A DNA stretch of 64,000 nucleotides from an uncultured Candidatus Pelagibacter sp. (GTDB lineage: Bacteria > Pseudomonadota > Alphaproteobacteria > Pelagibacterales > Pelagibacteraceae): assembly GCA_905616395.1 (NCBI GenBank), contig CAJQSQ010000006.1:62001-126000 (forward strand). The letters run 5' to 3'. The notes below the pieces were generated by a model. That model saw only the letters and a list, made by a program, of their open reading frames with translations. It was not told the origin of the DNA and did no database searches. Shown one piece after another: positions 8,686-16,749 of this stretch. The stretch's first letter is position 1, and each line of letters starts with the position of its first letter. Made by a program: the position numbers and the translations under genes.

Positions 8686-8720
8686 TATCAAATAACAGGC
8701 TTTTTAACGTTTATTTGATA
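8686..8720. terminator. Inverted repeat between convergent genes
   Basis: TATCAAATAA (8686-8695) is exactly complementary to TTATTTGATA (8711-8720), with a 15-nt loop. It separates the thioredoxin-like gene from the convergent 61-aa gene, whose stop codon lies inside the right arm. The stem is AT-only and no strong T-run follows, so a weak bidirectional terminator is plausible but not proven. Confidence 0.4.
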
Positions 8721-8896
8721 ATCCAAAAGATGATATTAATTATATAAACTAAAATACCGTAAAATAAGAACATAAGTATTTTATCTTTTCCGGTTTTTTC
8801 TTTCCAGTTCAATTTAAATAACACTGATGGAGAGACTACCAATAAGATAACTCCAATCACGATTACAAGTATTGATAAAATTATAAATACATTCAT
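8711..8896 (-). CDS. Small two-helix membrane protein
   Basis: This is a 61-residue protein with two hydrophobic helices (IILSILVIVIGVILLVV and ILMFLFYGILVYIINIIFWII) separated by a short basic loop (KLNWKEKTGKDK). It lies 8 nt downstream of the persulfide dioxygenase-like gene on the same strand and is probably cotranscribed with it. I do not recognise the family. Its start, ATG at 8896, and compact two-helix topology support a real gene. Confidence 0.6.
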   Translation of the reverse strand: MNVFIILSILVIVIGVILLVVSPSVLFKLNWKEKTGKDKILMFLFYGILVYIINIIFWIIK

Positions 8897-8904
8897 ATTA
8901 AAAG

Positions 8905-9588
8905 TTAAATAGATCCAAGTTTAATATTGCTTGCAATATTTATGTCCATTAATTTAGGCTTAGATAAATTTAAATTATTCATTATATCGCTATACTCAGT
9001 TACACTGTCAACCTGCAGTCGAGGATTGAACTTTTTTTCTTTACCAATAGTGCTTACTTTCTGATCATTATAGTCATGAGCAGGATATAATAATGTTTCC
9101 TCAGGAAGTTTTAACAATCTATTAAAAATAGAATTATAGGAGTCTACCGAATTACCACCTTGAAAATCAGTTCTACCAGTTCCATTAATTAGCAAAGTGT
9201 CTCCTGAAAAGAGATAATCATTCATGAGAAAACTGTAGCTATCTTTAGTATGTCCAGGTGTGTAAATTACTTTTATTTCTAATTTATCAACATAAATTAT
9301 TTCATTATCTTTAACTTTTATTTCAACTGCATTCGATGGAGTATGTTCACCCATTATCGTTGTGCAATTTGTTTTATTTTTTAATCTTGAAGCTGCAGTT
9401 ATATGATCAGCATGAATGTGTGTGTCTATAACTTTTACTAATTTTAAATCTAATTCATTAAGAAGTTTAATATATTGCTCAATATTTTCTAAAACAGGGT
9501 CAATGATTAATGCCTCTCGACCTTCGGCAGAAGCAATTAAGTAGGTGTAGGTACTTGAGTTTTTATCAAATAATTGATGAAACAACAT
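8905..9588 (-). CDS. Persulfide dioxygenase-like metallo-beta-lactamase fold protein
   Basis: This is a metallo-beta-lactamase fold enzyme of the ETHE1 type, which oxidises glutathione persulfide to sulfite. The metal motif is THIHADH (residues 56-62), followed by the second-shell strand TPGHTKDS, SGDTLLINGTGRTDFQGG and the late PAHDYN. The GRTDFQGG segment separates ETHE1 proteins from glyoxalase II. The length of 227 residues is close to the bacterial form. A single mononuclear Fe(II) site is expected from the family. The alternative is a glyoxalase II-like hydrolase, which I consider less likely. The downstream 61-aa membrane gene probably shares the transcript. Confidence 0.85.
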   Translation of the reverse strand: MLFHQLFDKNSSTYTYLIASAEGREALIIDPVLENIEQYIKLLNELDLKLVKVIDTHIHADHITAASRLKNKTNCTTIMGEHTPSNAVEIKVKDNEIIYVDKLEIKVIYTPGHTKDSYSFLMNDYLFSGDTLLINGTGRTDFQGGNSVDSYNSIFNRLLKLPEETLLYPAHDYNDQKVSTIGKEKKFNPRLQVDSVTEYSDIMNNLNLSKPKLMDINIASNIKLGSI

Positions 9589-9652
9589 CTTATTACTTTA
9601 TCAGCATATTCAATTTAGCAGAATATATTTAATTGAAGTATTATGTATGCAT

Positions 9653-10606
9653 TTAAGCAATTAATTTCATTATAGATTTAGCAGGATTCGTTTTTTTAAT
9701 CCAATCTTGAGGGATACCTTTTATACCTTTATAAGCTGCAAAATAAGCACCTACAAAATTAGCACGAGAACAATTACATCCACCAGCTTTAATTGTTTTA
9801 ACAACTGCAGTTTTAAAACTTTTAGAGGTTATGATTGCATGTATTGCACCATTAAAAGTTCCTGGATAGCTACATGCTTTACCAAATTTTTTTACAACAA
9901 AATTGTGTGGTTTTGACTTTATTTTTTTAACTTTTTTGATGTTTTCAATAACATTTTTAAAATATTTATTTTTTATATTTTTTCTTAAAAAACTATTAAC
10001 AGGATCTTTGTCTCCTTTATCAGCTAACTCAATAATCTTAAGTTTTGCCATAGCAAATTGCTCACTAATTTTACCATTAGCAACAGTTCTTATAATTTGT
10101 TTTGTTTTTTGGTCAGAATTGTTTGAAAAATAAAAGGGTAGACTTGCACAATACCCATCAGATTCGTTAACTTTAGTACCACCCGTGATAGTTTTTTTTA
10201 ATTTGATATTTTTAATAGTTTCTAGGATATTTTGATGAATCCATGGGCCTTTCATGGCTGTTTTCCATTTAATCTTTTTGTATTTTTTTCTTAAAGATAA
10301 ATTTTTCCAATAGCTTGAGCTTGCGCCAAAATTTTTGACAATATTTTTTTTAAAAAGTTTAATAACTTCTTTAGGGTTGGTAGTTTTTGTTAATGTTTTA
10401 AACATAACCTGACCTACATCGTTGTATCCAGAAACTTCGCCTGTTTTAATAGAATAGAATGGAGATCTATTTTGCCTAAAGAAAGCAATATTCTTTTTTC
10501 CTTTAATATAGGAATTGAGTTTTTTTTTATCATACACCCAATGTAAGGGTCTTGCTGCTGCATCTGCTACTGTTGCGCCAAGAAATATATGTAATTTATC
10601 AAACAT
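9653..10606 (-). CDS. ADP-ribosylglycohydrolase-like protein with altered metal site
   Basis: The fold assignment rests on GATVADAAARPLHWVYD near the N-terminus and the C-terminal NFVGAYFAAYKGIKGIPQDW, which match ADP-ribosylglycohydrolases, in particular the crystallin-J1/selenoprotein-J-like branch. In active enzymes acidic residues in GDxxG, TDDT and GGDxDT bind two magnesium ions. Here the last motif reads GGCNCSRANF, without those aspartates, and the middle one reads GYNDVGQVM. Activity on ADP-ribose is therefore doubtful. The track opens at TTG-TTG; the following ATG at 10606 is preferred. The gene is very Lys-rich (many KK and KNIK runs). No ADP-ribosyltransferase is visible nearby. 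Confidence 0.75.
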   Translation of the reverse strand: MFDKLHIFLGATVADAAARPLHWVYDKKKLNSYIKGKKNIAFFRQNRSPFYSIKTGEVSGYNDVGQVMFKTLTKTTNPKEVIKLFKKNIVKNFGASSSYWKNLSLRKKYKKIKWKTAMKGPWIHQNILETIKNIKLKKTITGGTKVNESDGYCASLPFYFSNNSDQKTKQIIRTVANGKISEQFAMAKLKIIELADKGDKDPVNSFLRKNIKNKYFKNVIENIKKVKKIKSKPHNFVVKKFGKACSYPGTFNGAIHAIITSKSFKTAVVKTIKAGGCNCSRANFVGAYFAAYKGIKGIPQDWIKKTNPAKSIMKLIA

Positions 10607-10657
10607 CAACAATTAATACTTTATTTAAATATAAGTTAAAATGTTTTAAATTAAGCA

Positions 10658-11371
10658 ATGTTAAGTATTAAAAATTGGGACAACAAAACTTGGATTTCAT
10701 CTACAAAATATATCCAGTCCTTTAACAATTTTTTGCTAAAACAAAAAAAATTAACTAAACATTCAAAAATTTTAGATATTGGATGTGGTCGTGGCAAGAT
10801 AATGGGCTCATTATCATCTAAACTCAAATTAATGAATAAACCTATTGGAATTGATATAGAAAATCACAAAGATTTTGACAAAAGAATTACTTTTAAAAAA
10901 ATAAATGCAATTAGATATCTTAAAAATAATAAAAATAAATTTGATTTAATATTAATTAAACAAACTATTCATTTTTTTAATTTAAGAGATGTTAAAAAGA
11001 TATTAAGATATTCAAACGCAAGTTTAGAAGTAGGAGGGGTTATTTTAATTTTAACCTTAGATACAAAAAATAACGAAATTCCCACATTTTTTTTGATGAA
11101 ACAAAAACTTAACCAGTCGCTCAAGAGAGATAATCTTATTTGGAAAAAGCTACTTCAACTAAATATAAAAAAAAGCATCACTAAATTTAACTTTAAAGTG
11201 AATATTAAAAAAAACATATATTTAAAAATGATAAAACAGCGTTATATATCCACTTTATTAAAATTTAGTCCACTTCAAATTTCTAATGGGATTAATGAGA
11301 TTAATTTAAGATATAAAAAAAATATTTTATTTAATGATAAACTGAAATGTTTAATATTTACAAAAGTTTAA
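10658..11371 (+). CDS. Class I SAM-dependent methyltransferase
   Basis: This is a 237-residue Rossmann-fold methyltransferase. Motif I is ILDIGCGRGK (residues 38-47), with the acidic ribose-binding residue in IGIDIENH and a motif IV-like FDLILIKQTIHFF. These support a small-molecule methyltransferase of the Methyltransf_11/25 type; the acceptor is unknown. It reads away from the ADP-ribosylglycohydrolase-like gene with about 50 nt between the starts, and its 3' end overlaps the convergent cytochrome b561 gene by 4 nt. Strong Lys/Asn enrichment follows the local A+T content. Confidence 0.8.
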   Translation: MLSIKNWDNKTWISSTKYIQSFNNFLLKQKKLTKHSKILDIGCGRGKIMGSLSSKLKLMNKPIGIDIENHKDFDKRITFKKINAIRYLKNNKNKFDLILIKQTIHFFNLRDVKKILRYSNASLEVGGVILILTLDTKNNEIPTFFLMKQKLNQSLKRDNLIWKKLLQLNIKKSITKFNFKVNIKKNIYLKMIKQRYISTLLKFSPLQISNGINEINLRYKKNILFNDKLKCLIFTKV

Positions 11372-11895
11372 AGAATTCTCTTTAAAATATCTTCTTTTAA
11401 TAAAAATTTATGAAATAGTACTGCTAAAATATGAAGACTTATTAATCCAATTAGCGCATAGTTTGCGAATATATGAATTGAATAAAACTGCTCAGAAATT
11501 TCATAATTATAAGTCAGATTAATTTTTTTGAAAAAAATAACCAAGCTTTCACCATTAAATAGTTTCTTAGAAATCCCTGATATTGTTATTATTAATAAGG
11601 CTAAATATAAAAAAAAGTGGTTTAACTTTGCTAAAATTTTTTGACCAGGAAAAGCATTATCATTGAAATTTGGTGCAGGTGATAATAATTTAAAGGTCAA
11701 TCTTATCAGAGTTACATAAAATATGATTAATCCAAATAATATATGATAATTTTCTATATCAACCCTAGTTTGATCAAAGTCTAAATCTACCAGATAAAAG
11801 CCAAGTGGTATTTGAATTAGTAATCCTGCGGCAGTTAGCCAATGGAATAATTTGCTGAGTAATCCATATTTTGATTTATTATTTAACATAGACAT
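11368..11895 (-). CDS. Cytochrome b561
   Basis: This is a bacterial cytochrome b561 of the CybB/YceJ type: a four-helix inner-membrane dihaem protein passing electrons between quinone and periplasmic acceptors. The N-terminus KYGLLSKLFHWLTAAGLLIQIPLG holds the first haem-ligand His. Later His residues occur in the second helix (YHILFGLIIF) and last helix (SLHILAVLFHKF). The track starts at 11910, only 3 nt from the divergent cytochrome gene. The family normally begins a few residues before KYGL, so the inner ATG at 11895 (MSMLNNKSKYG), or the one at 11889, is more likely. The neighbour is a cytochrome c-prime, the common partner. Confidence 0.88.
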   Translation of the reverse strand: MSMLNNKSKYGLLSKLFHWLTAAGLLIQIPLGFYLVDLDFDQTRVDIENYHILFGLIIFYVTLIRLTFKLLSPAPNFNDNAFPGQKILAKLNHFFLYLALLIITISGISKKLFNGESLVIFFKKINLTYNYEISEQFYSIHIFANYALIGLISLHILAVLFHKFLLKEDILKRIL

Positions 11896-11913
11896 GATCA
11901 AATTAAACATATT

Positions 11914-12357
11914 ATGACAACAATTAAAAATACTTTATTTTTTATCTTTATACTTTTTTATAGTTTCAGTGCTTTTTCTGAGCAAAATGTAGAAGAGATT
12001 ATCAAAGAAAGAAAATCTATTTTTAGTAAAAATTACAAAACTGCAAAAAGAGTAAACAGCCTTGCTTCTAATGGAGACATAGATGAAGCAAAAAAGCTAA
12101 TGATTGAAATGAGTGATAATTATAAAAGATTAATAGATCTTTTTCCTGAAAATTCAAAAGTAGGATTTAAAACTGGGGCTTTGTCTTCTATTTGGGAAAA
12201 TAAAGATGAATTTAATTTATTAATGACAAAAGCTTCAAGTAATATGATTGAGCTAACGTCTGTTATTGATGAAACAGAAAATATGAAAGCAACTCTTGGA
12301 AAATATATGTGGAGTAGCTGCAAGTCTTGTCACTCTAAATTTAGAGCTGAACATTAA
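11914..12357 (+). CDS. Cytochrome c-prime
   Basis: This is a periplasmic four-helix-bundle c-type cytochrome. The signal peptide is MTTIKNTLFFIFILFYSFSAFSE, and the single haem-attachment motif CKSCH is at the extreme C-terminus (Cys136, Cys139, His140), the position typical of cytochrome c-prime. Length is 147 residues. Such proteins bind NO or carry electrons. It is divergent from cytochrome b561, and the two are often adjacent and probably work together. The two annotated starts are only a few bases apart, so their promoters must overlap or lie in each other's coding sequence. Confidence 0.9.
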   Translation: MTTIKNTLFFIFILFYSFSAFSEQNVEEIIKERKSIFSKNYKTAKRVNSLASNGDIDEAKKLMIEMSDNYKRLIDLFPENSKVGFKTGALSSIWENKDEFNLLMTKASSNMIELTSVIDETENMKATLGKYMWSSCKSCHSKFRAEH

Positions 12358-12403
12358 GATTTAGTTGTTTGTATTTGAAAATTTTAATATTGTTAAATTA
12401 TAA

Positions 12404-14848
12404 ATGTCAGCCATATTACCAAAATCAGCAAAAGTAGTAGTAATAGGAGGAGGTGTTGCTGGTTGTTCTGTTGCCTACCATCTTGCAAAGTATGGTTGGA
12501 AAGATACGGTATTATTAGAACGAGATCAGTTAACTTCAGGCACTACTTGGCATGCAGCAGGTCTTGTTGGTCAATTAGGAGCGTCAGCTACAATTACACG
12601 TCTTAGAAAATATTCTTTAAATCTTTATAAAGAATTAGAAAAAAAAACTGGACTATCAACTGGATTAAAACAAAATGGTGCAATCACAGTTGCTAGCACA
12701 CCTGAAAGATTACAAGAATTATTACGACAAGCAACAGCTGCACAATTATTTGATGTGAATGTTGAAAGTGTTAACAAACAAAGAATAAAAGAACTCTATC
12801 CTGTTATAAATGATGCTGACATTTTAGGTGGAGTTTATATGCCAGAAGATGGTCAGGCAGATCCTGTAGGAGTCACTAATGTATTAGCTAAAGCAGCAAA
12901 GATGGAAGGGGCTCAGATATTTGAAAAAACTTCTGTTGAAAAAATACTGGTTAAAGACAAAAAAATTGTTGGTGTTCAAACTAAATTTGGCAAAATTGAT
13001 TGTGAATACGTTGTAATTGCAACTGGAATGTGGTCGAGACAAATCGGAGAGGATATTGGTGTAAGCATTCCATTATATCCAAATGAACACTTTTATATAA
13101 TCACAGAACCACTAGATAAATTACCCAAAAATTTACCAGTCTTAAGAGACTATAACTCCTGTCTTTATTTGAAAGAAGATGCTGGGAAAATGTTAGTTGG
13201 AATATTCGAACCTAATGCAAAACCTGCTTTTAAAGATAAGGGAGTTGTTCCAGAAGACTTTTCTTTTGGAGAGTTTCCAGATGATTTTGATCACTTTGAA
13301 CCTTATTTAGAAAAATCATTTCAAAGATTGCCCATGTTAGAAACTGCTGGAATTAGAAAATTTTTTTCAGGACCTGAATCCTTTACACCAGACACGCAAT
13401 ATCTTTTAGGAGAAACTGCTGAAGTGAATAATCTTTTTACATGTTGTGGATTTAATAGTATCGGTATTGCAAGCTCAGGTGGCGCTGGAAGAGTTACTGC
13501 TGAATGGATGATTAATGGATACATGAATGAAGATTTATTCTCACTTGATATTAAAAGATTTCAAAAATTTCATTCATCTAAAAAATTTATTATGGAAAGA
13601 GTAACGGAAACGCTTGGTGATTTATACGGAATGCACTGGCCTTATAAACAGCATAACACTTCAAGAAATCAAAGACTATTACCTTATCATGAAGAATTAA
13701 AAAAAGAGGGTGCATGTTTTGGTGTATCAGGTGAATATGAAAGACCTATGTGGTATGCAAAAAATAATGAAAAAGCAGAATACAAATATAGTTTTGATTA
13801 TCAGAATTGGTATCCTTCAGTTGAATTTGAAACAAAAAATACAATTACCAATGTTGGTTTGTATGAACTTTCTCCCTTTTCAAAATATGAAATAAAAGGA
13901 GAGCAAGCTCACAGTGAATTACAAAGAATATGTACAGCTAACATTAAAAATGAAATAGGCAGATCAACTTACACACAAATGCTGAATGAGGCAGGAGGAA
14001 TTGAAACAGACTTAACAGTTATTTGTATTGATAAAAATTATTTTAGAATAATAAGTTCAGCTGCAACAAGAACTCACGATAAGGTTCATATTATAAAGCA
14101 TTTGTCATCTAGTTTAGAATTTAAAGATATTACTGATGATCTAGTTTGTTTAGGAATTTTTGGACCAAAAAGTAGAAATTTAATTTCAAAAATTTCAAAT
14201 GATGATTTTAACAATGAAACATTTAAATTTGGTTATGGAAAATTTGTAACACTTAGTTTGAAAAAAGTTTGGGCCCAAAGATTATCTTATGTTGGTGAAT
14301 TAGGATTTGAACTTTATATTGAGAATAAAGATGCTAAAGAAATTTATCAATTAGTTGTTGATGAAGGAAAAAATCATAATTTATCACACTGTGGTTCACA
14401 TGCAATGGATACTATGAGAATGGAAAGTGGGTTTTTACATTGGGGTCACGATATTTCACCTGAAGAAAATCAATACGAAGCAGGATTAAATTTTGCAATA
14501 AGTTATAAAAAAGAAATCGATTTTGTTGGCAAAGAAAGCTTATTAAAAATAAAAGATAAAAAACAGAATAGAAGATTTATTATGCTGTCACTTAAAGATA
14601 GTAAGCCAGGTACACCTCTATTATTACATGAAGAGCCAATTTATCTTGGAGATAAGATTATAGGGAGAACAACTTCCGGAAATTATTCCTTTAATTATAA
14701 AAAAAACCTATCTTTTGGATATGTAAGCTCATCATATTCAAATGAAGACCTTTCAAAAATGGACCTATATATTGAAGTTGCTAAACAAAAATATCAAGCA
14801 ATAGTAGAGATTACTCCTCTAAAAGATAAACAAGCTAGATTTTTATAA
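12404..14848 (+). CDS. Dimethylglycine/sarcosine dehydrogenase-like FAD and folate enzyme
   Basis: This is a two-module enzyme for oxidative demethylation of a methylated glycine. Residues about 1-400 are a D-amino-acid-oxidase-like FAD domain with the dinucleotide motif VVVIGGGVAGCSVAYHLAK and TSGTTWHAAGLVG, the latter typical of the DMGDH/SARDH family, in which a His near the N-terminus attaches FAD. An FAO_M-type segment follows, and from about residue 430 to 814 come GcvT-like folate-binding domains (GELGFELYI, then the late QARFL). The 814 residues match the family. It feeds C1 units to tetrahydrofolate. Dimethylglycine, sarcosine or another N-methyl compound is possible. It stands alone, with no sox subunits. 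Confidence 0.88.
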   Translation: MSAILPKSAKVVVIGGGVAGCSVAYHLAKYGWKDTVLLERDQLTSGTTWHAAGLVGQLGASATITRLRKYSLNLYKELEKKTGLSTGLKQNGAITVASTPERLQELLRQATAAQLFDVNVESVNKQRIKELYPVINDADILGGVYMPEDGQADPVGVTNVLAKAAKMEGAQIFEKTSVEKILVKDKKIVGVQTKFGKIDCEYVVIATGMWSRQIGEDIGVSIPLYPNEHFYIITEPLDKLPKNLPVLRDYNSCLYLKEDAGKMLVGIFEPNAKPAFKDKGVVPEDFSFGEFPDDFDHFEPYLEKSFQRLPMLETAGIRKFFSGPESFTPDTQYLLGETAEVNNLFTCCGFNSIGIASSGGAGRVTAEWMINGYMNEDLFSLDIKRFQKFHSSKKFIMERVTETLGDLYGMHWPYKQHNTSRNQRLLPYHEELKKEGACFGVSGEYERPMWYAKNNEKAEYKYSFDYQNWYPSVEFETKNTITNVGLYELSPFSKYEIKGEQAHSELQRICTANIKNEIGRSTYTQMLNEAGGIETDLTVICIDKNYFRIISSAATRTHDKVHIIKHLSSSLEFKDITDDLVCLGIFGPKSRNLISKISNDDFNNETFKFGYGKFVTLSLKKVWAQRLSYVGELGFELYIENKDAKEIYQLVVDEGKNHNLSHCGSHAMDTMRMESGFLHWGHDISPEENQYEAGLNFAISYKKEIDFVGKESLLKIKDKKQNRRFIMLSLKDSKPGTPLLLHEEPIYLGDKIIGRTTSGNYSFNYKKNLSFGYVSSSYSNEDLSKMDLYIEVAKQKYQAIVEITPLKDKQARFL

Positions 14849-14889
14849 TTTTAGTTGCTGAGTTAAATGATTGGTGGTTAAATAATTAA

Positions 14890-15117
14890 ATGCCAAAAGT
14901 ATATTTTCATAATGAAAAATCAATTGATCAAAATATAAATACCAAAAGATTATCTGAAGCACAGCACATAGGTGAAAGACAAGTTGTTGATATCAACAAA
15001 TTACTTAACAGAGTGAAAATAGATCAAAAAAATGACACAAAGCGAAAAATCATTTTTTATGGCTTTGTTATATTGGGACTTTCTTTATTAGGAACTTTGA
15101 TTACGTTCTTAAAGTAA
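14890..15117 (+). CDS. 75-aa tail-anchored membrane protein, unknown
   Basis: This small protein has a hydrophilic N-terminal 50 residues and one C-terminal transmembrane helix (IIFYGFVILGLSLLGTLITFL), so it is probably tail-anchored with its N-terminus in the cytoplasm. I do not recognise the family. It follows the FAD-folate enzyme by about 40 nt on the same strand. The remaining 180 nt to the next gene contain no other ORF or clear signal that I can see. Confidence 0.6.
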   Translation: MPKVYFHNEKSIDQNINTKRLSEAQHIGERQVVDINKLLNRVKIDQKNDTKRKIIFYGFVILGLSLLGTLITFLK

Positions 15118-15297
15118 ATAACTCTTTCAAATACTTGATCGCGCTAAAATATAAACCTATTATAAATCATCAAGAATTAAGTTGCAGGATAGCTTGTTGA
15201 TTAATGCGTAGAACTCATAAAGTTTGTTATATGGTTGTCAGTAAACATAGTTGTGTATATGTTAGAGAAAATAAATTTAATACATACTTTTAATTAA

Positions 15298-15963
15298 ATG
15301 AAACATAACTTTTTTTTTGCTAAAGAAAATTTATTCCTCAAAAAAGAGTTAACTAATGAGTTGCTTAAAAAGTTTGATCAAATGTATCAAAAGAACACAG
15401 AGCTAAAAAAAAATACTAATATTTTGGAATTAAGAAAAAAGGATATCATGAAAATTCCTTTATTATTTTCTTTATCCAATAAAATAAAAAAAAATTTTGA
15501 ATTAATCACTGGATATAGTGATTTAAGTTTTCACAAGTTATGGCTAGTTTCATCTTCATCAAATGATAGTAACAAAGCTATACTTCCATACATTCCTCAT
15601 ATAGATAAACATAGGTGTCTTAAGGCAATGGTCTATCTTCATGATGTTAAATTAGAACATGGACCAATTCACATCGCTAGAGCAAAAAATACTATTTATA
15701 TAGAGCAAAAAAGAAAAGAATTACCTCGGGATTATGCTGTAAAAGGATTAAATATTATTGATGATAAAGATCTTGCTAGTAATTTAAATTCAATTACAGG
15801 TGAGGCGGGCGATGTAATTTTTTTTGACACTAATACTCCACACAAAGCAGGTACAGTAAAAAATGGCTATTGTAGAAAAGTATTAAGATTTGATTTTGAA
15901 GGACCTTTTTTTAACCCTAAGCAATCTATATTTGATCGAATTATTAATAAATTAAATATATGA
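15298..15963 (+). CDS. PhyH-like Fe(II)/2-oxoglutarate dioxygenase
   Basis: This is a non-haem iron dioxygenase of the phytanoyl-CoA hydroxylase fold. The facial triad is visible as HID (His101 and Asp103 in PYIPHIDKHRC) with the distal His182 in NTPHKAG. An Arg downstream (CRKVLRFDF) is suited to bind 2-oxoglutarate. The GEAGDVIFFD segment before the distal His is characteristic. The substrate is unknown. It lies next to the nonulosonate-type sugar cassette, so hydroxylation of a surface sugar or lipid is conceivable but unproven. Length is 221 residues, short for the family but with all catalytic residues. Confidence 0.8.
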   Translation: MKHNFFFAKENLFLKKELTNELLKKFDQMYQKNTELKKNTNILELRKKDIMKIPLLFSLSNKIKKNFELITGYSDLSFHKLWLVSSSSNDSNKAILPYIPHIDKHRCLKAMVYLHDVKLEHGPIHIARAKNTIYIEQKRKELPRDYAVKGLNIIDDKDLASNLNSITGEAGDVIFFDTNTPHKAGTVKNGYCRKVLRFDFEGPFFNPKQSIFDRIINKLNI

Positions 15964-16014
15964 TTGATTTGATTATTTAATAAAAGAATAACCAACAAAT
16001 TAATTTAACTAAAA

Positions 16015-16749
16015 TTATAGTAAATTAAAATTTTTTAAAATTTTTAGATCTTCCTCTGTATCAATATCCAAACATTCATTTTTTGCAATTATTATAGGTG
16101 AAGCATTTTGATAGATAGATTTAATAGTCTTTTTTAAAGTTCTTACATATAAACAATTTATCACTCCATTGGGGTGATAATATATTTTTTGGGTTTGGCT
16201 TTGAGTGGTACCAGTAACAATAGGTGACTTTTTAAAAACTGGTCTCCAATTATTGTTATTAATTAAAAAACTAAATGTTAAGTGAAAATCATACTCACAT
16301 GCTGAAAAACAATTTTTATTATTAATAATTGAATAGTTAATTGCTTTTTTAATAGAACTTATTGTTCTTAATGGGCAGGTAGGAAGCATTTGTACTAAAA
16401 GATCATCTTTTTTTAGATTAAATTTTTTTAATAAATCATACTTTAAATAATCAAATATTTTTGATTTTGTTTTTGAATGCAAGACATTTCTTTTATCAAA
16501 AATTAATTTTTCATAATTCAATTTATCTTTTTTTAAATATTTTATTAAAATTTTATAGTATCTATCAGCATCTGAACTAAAAATAATTTTATCAAATTGT
16601 TTTGATTTGATAGCTTTTAAAACAGTCCAATAAATAAGAGGTCTACCATTTATTAATCTGATATTTTTATTCTTAATTCTAGTGGAACCTGATCTTGCTG
16701 GTATAAAACAAATAATTTCTGAATTTTTTTTTAATTTCTTAAAAATCAT
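16015..16749 (-). CDS. CMP-sugar-acid synthetase (NeuA-like cytidylyltransferase)
   Basis: This enzyme activates a sugar acid with CTP to give a CMP-sugar. The nucleotide loop IPARSGSTRIKNKNIRLINGRPLIYWTV is the signature of NeuA/PseF/LegF-type synthetases. LVQMLPTCPLRTISSIKKAI and CLDIDTEEDLKI match later conserved blocks, the last with the usual metal-binding Asp. Length is 244 residues. It overlaps the upstream DapA-like gene by 11 nt and is the last gene of the four-gene cassette. The sugar acid cannot be named; legionaminic or pseudaminic acid would need amino-sugar genes not present here. Confidence 0.88.
   Translation of the reverse strand: MIFKKLKKNSEIICFIPARSGSTRIKNKNIRLINGRPLIYWTVLKAIKSKQFDKIIFSSDADRYYKILIKYLKKDKLNYEKLIFDKRNVLHSKTKSKIFDYLKYDLLKKFNLKKDDLLVQMLPTCPLRTISSIKKAINYSIINNKNCFSACEYDFHLTFSFLINNNNWRPVFKKSPIVTGTTQSQTQKIYYHPNGVINCLYVRTLKKTIKSIYQNASPIIIAKNECLDIDTEEDLKILKNFNLL

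Noticed and set aside
8905-9588. Glyoxalase II
   Set aside because: The GRTDFQGG segment and length fit persulfide dioxygenases better than glyoxalase II.
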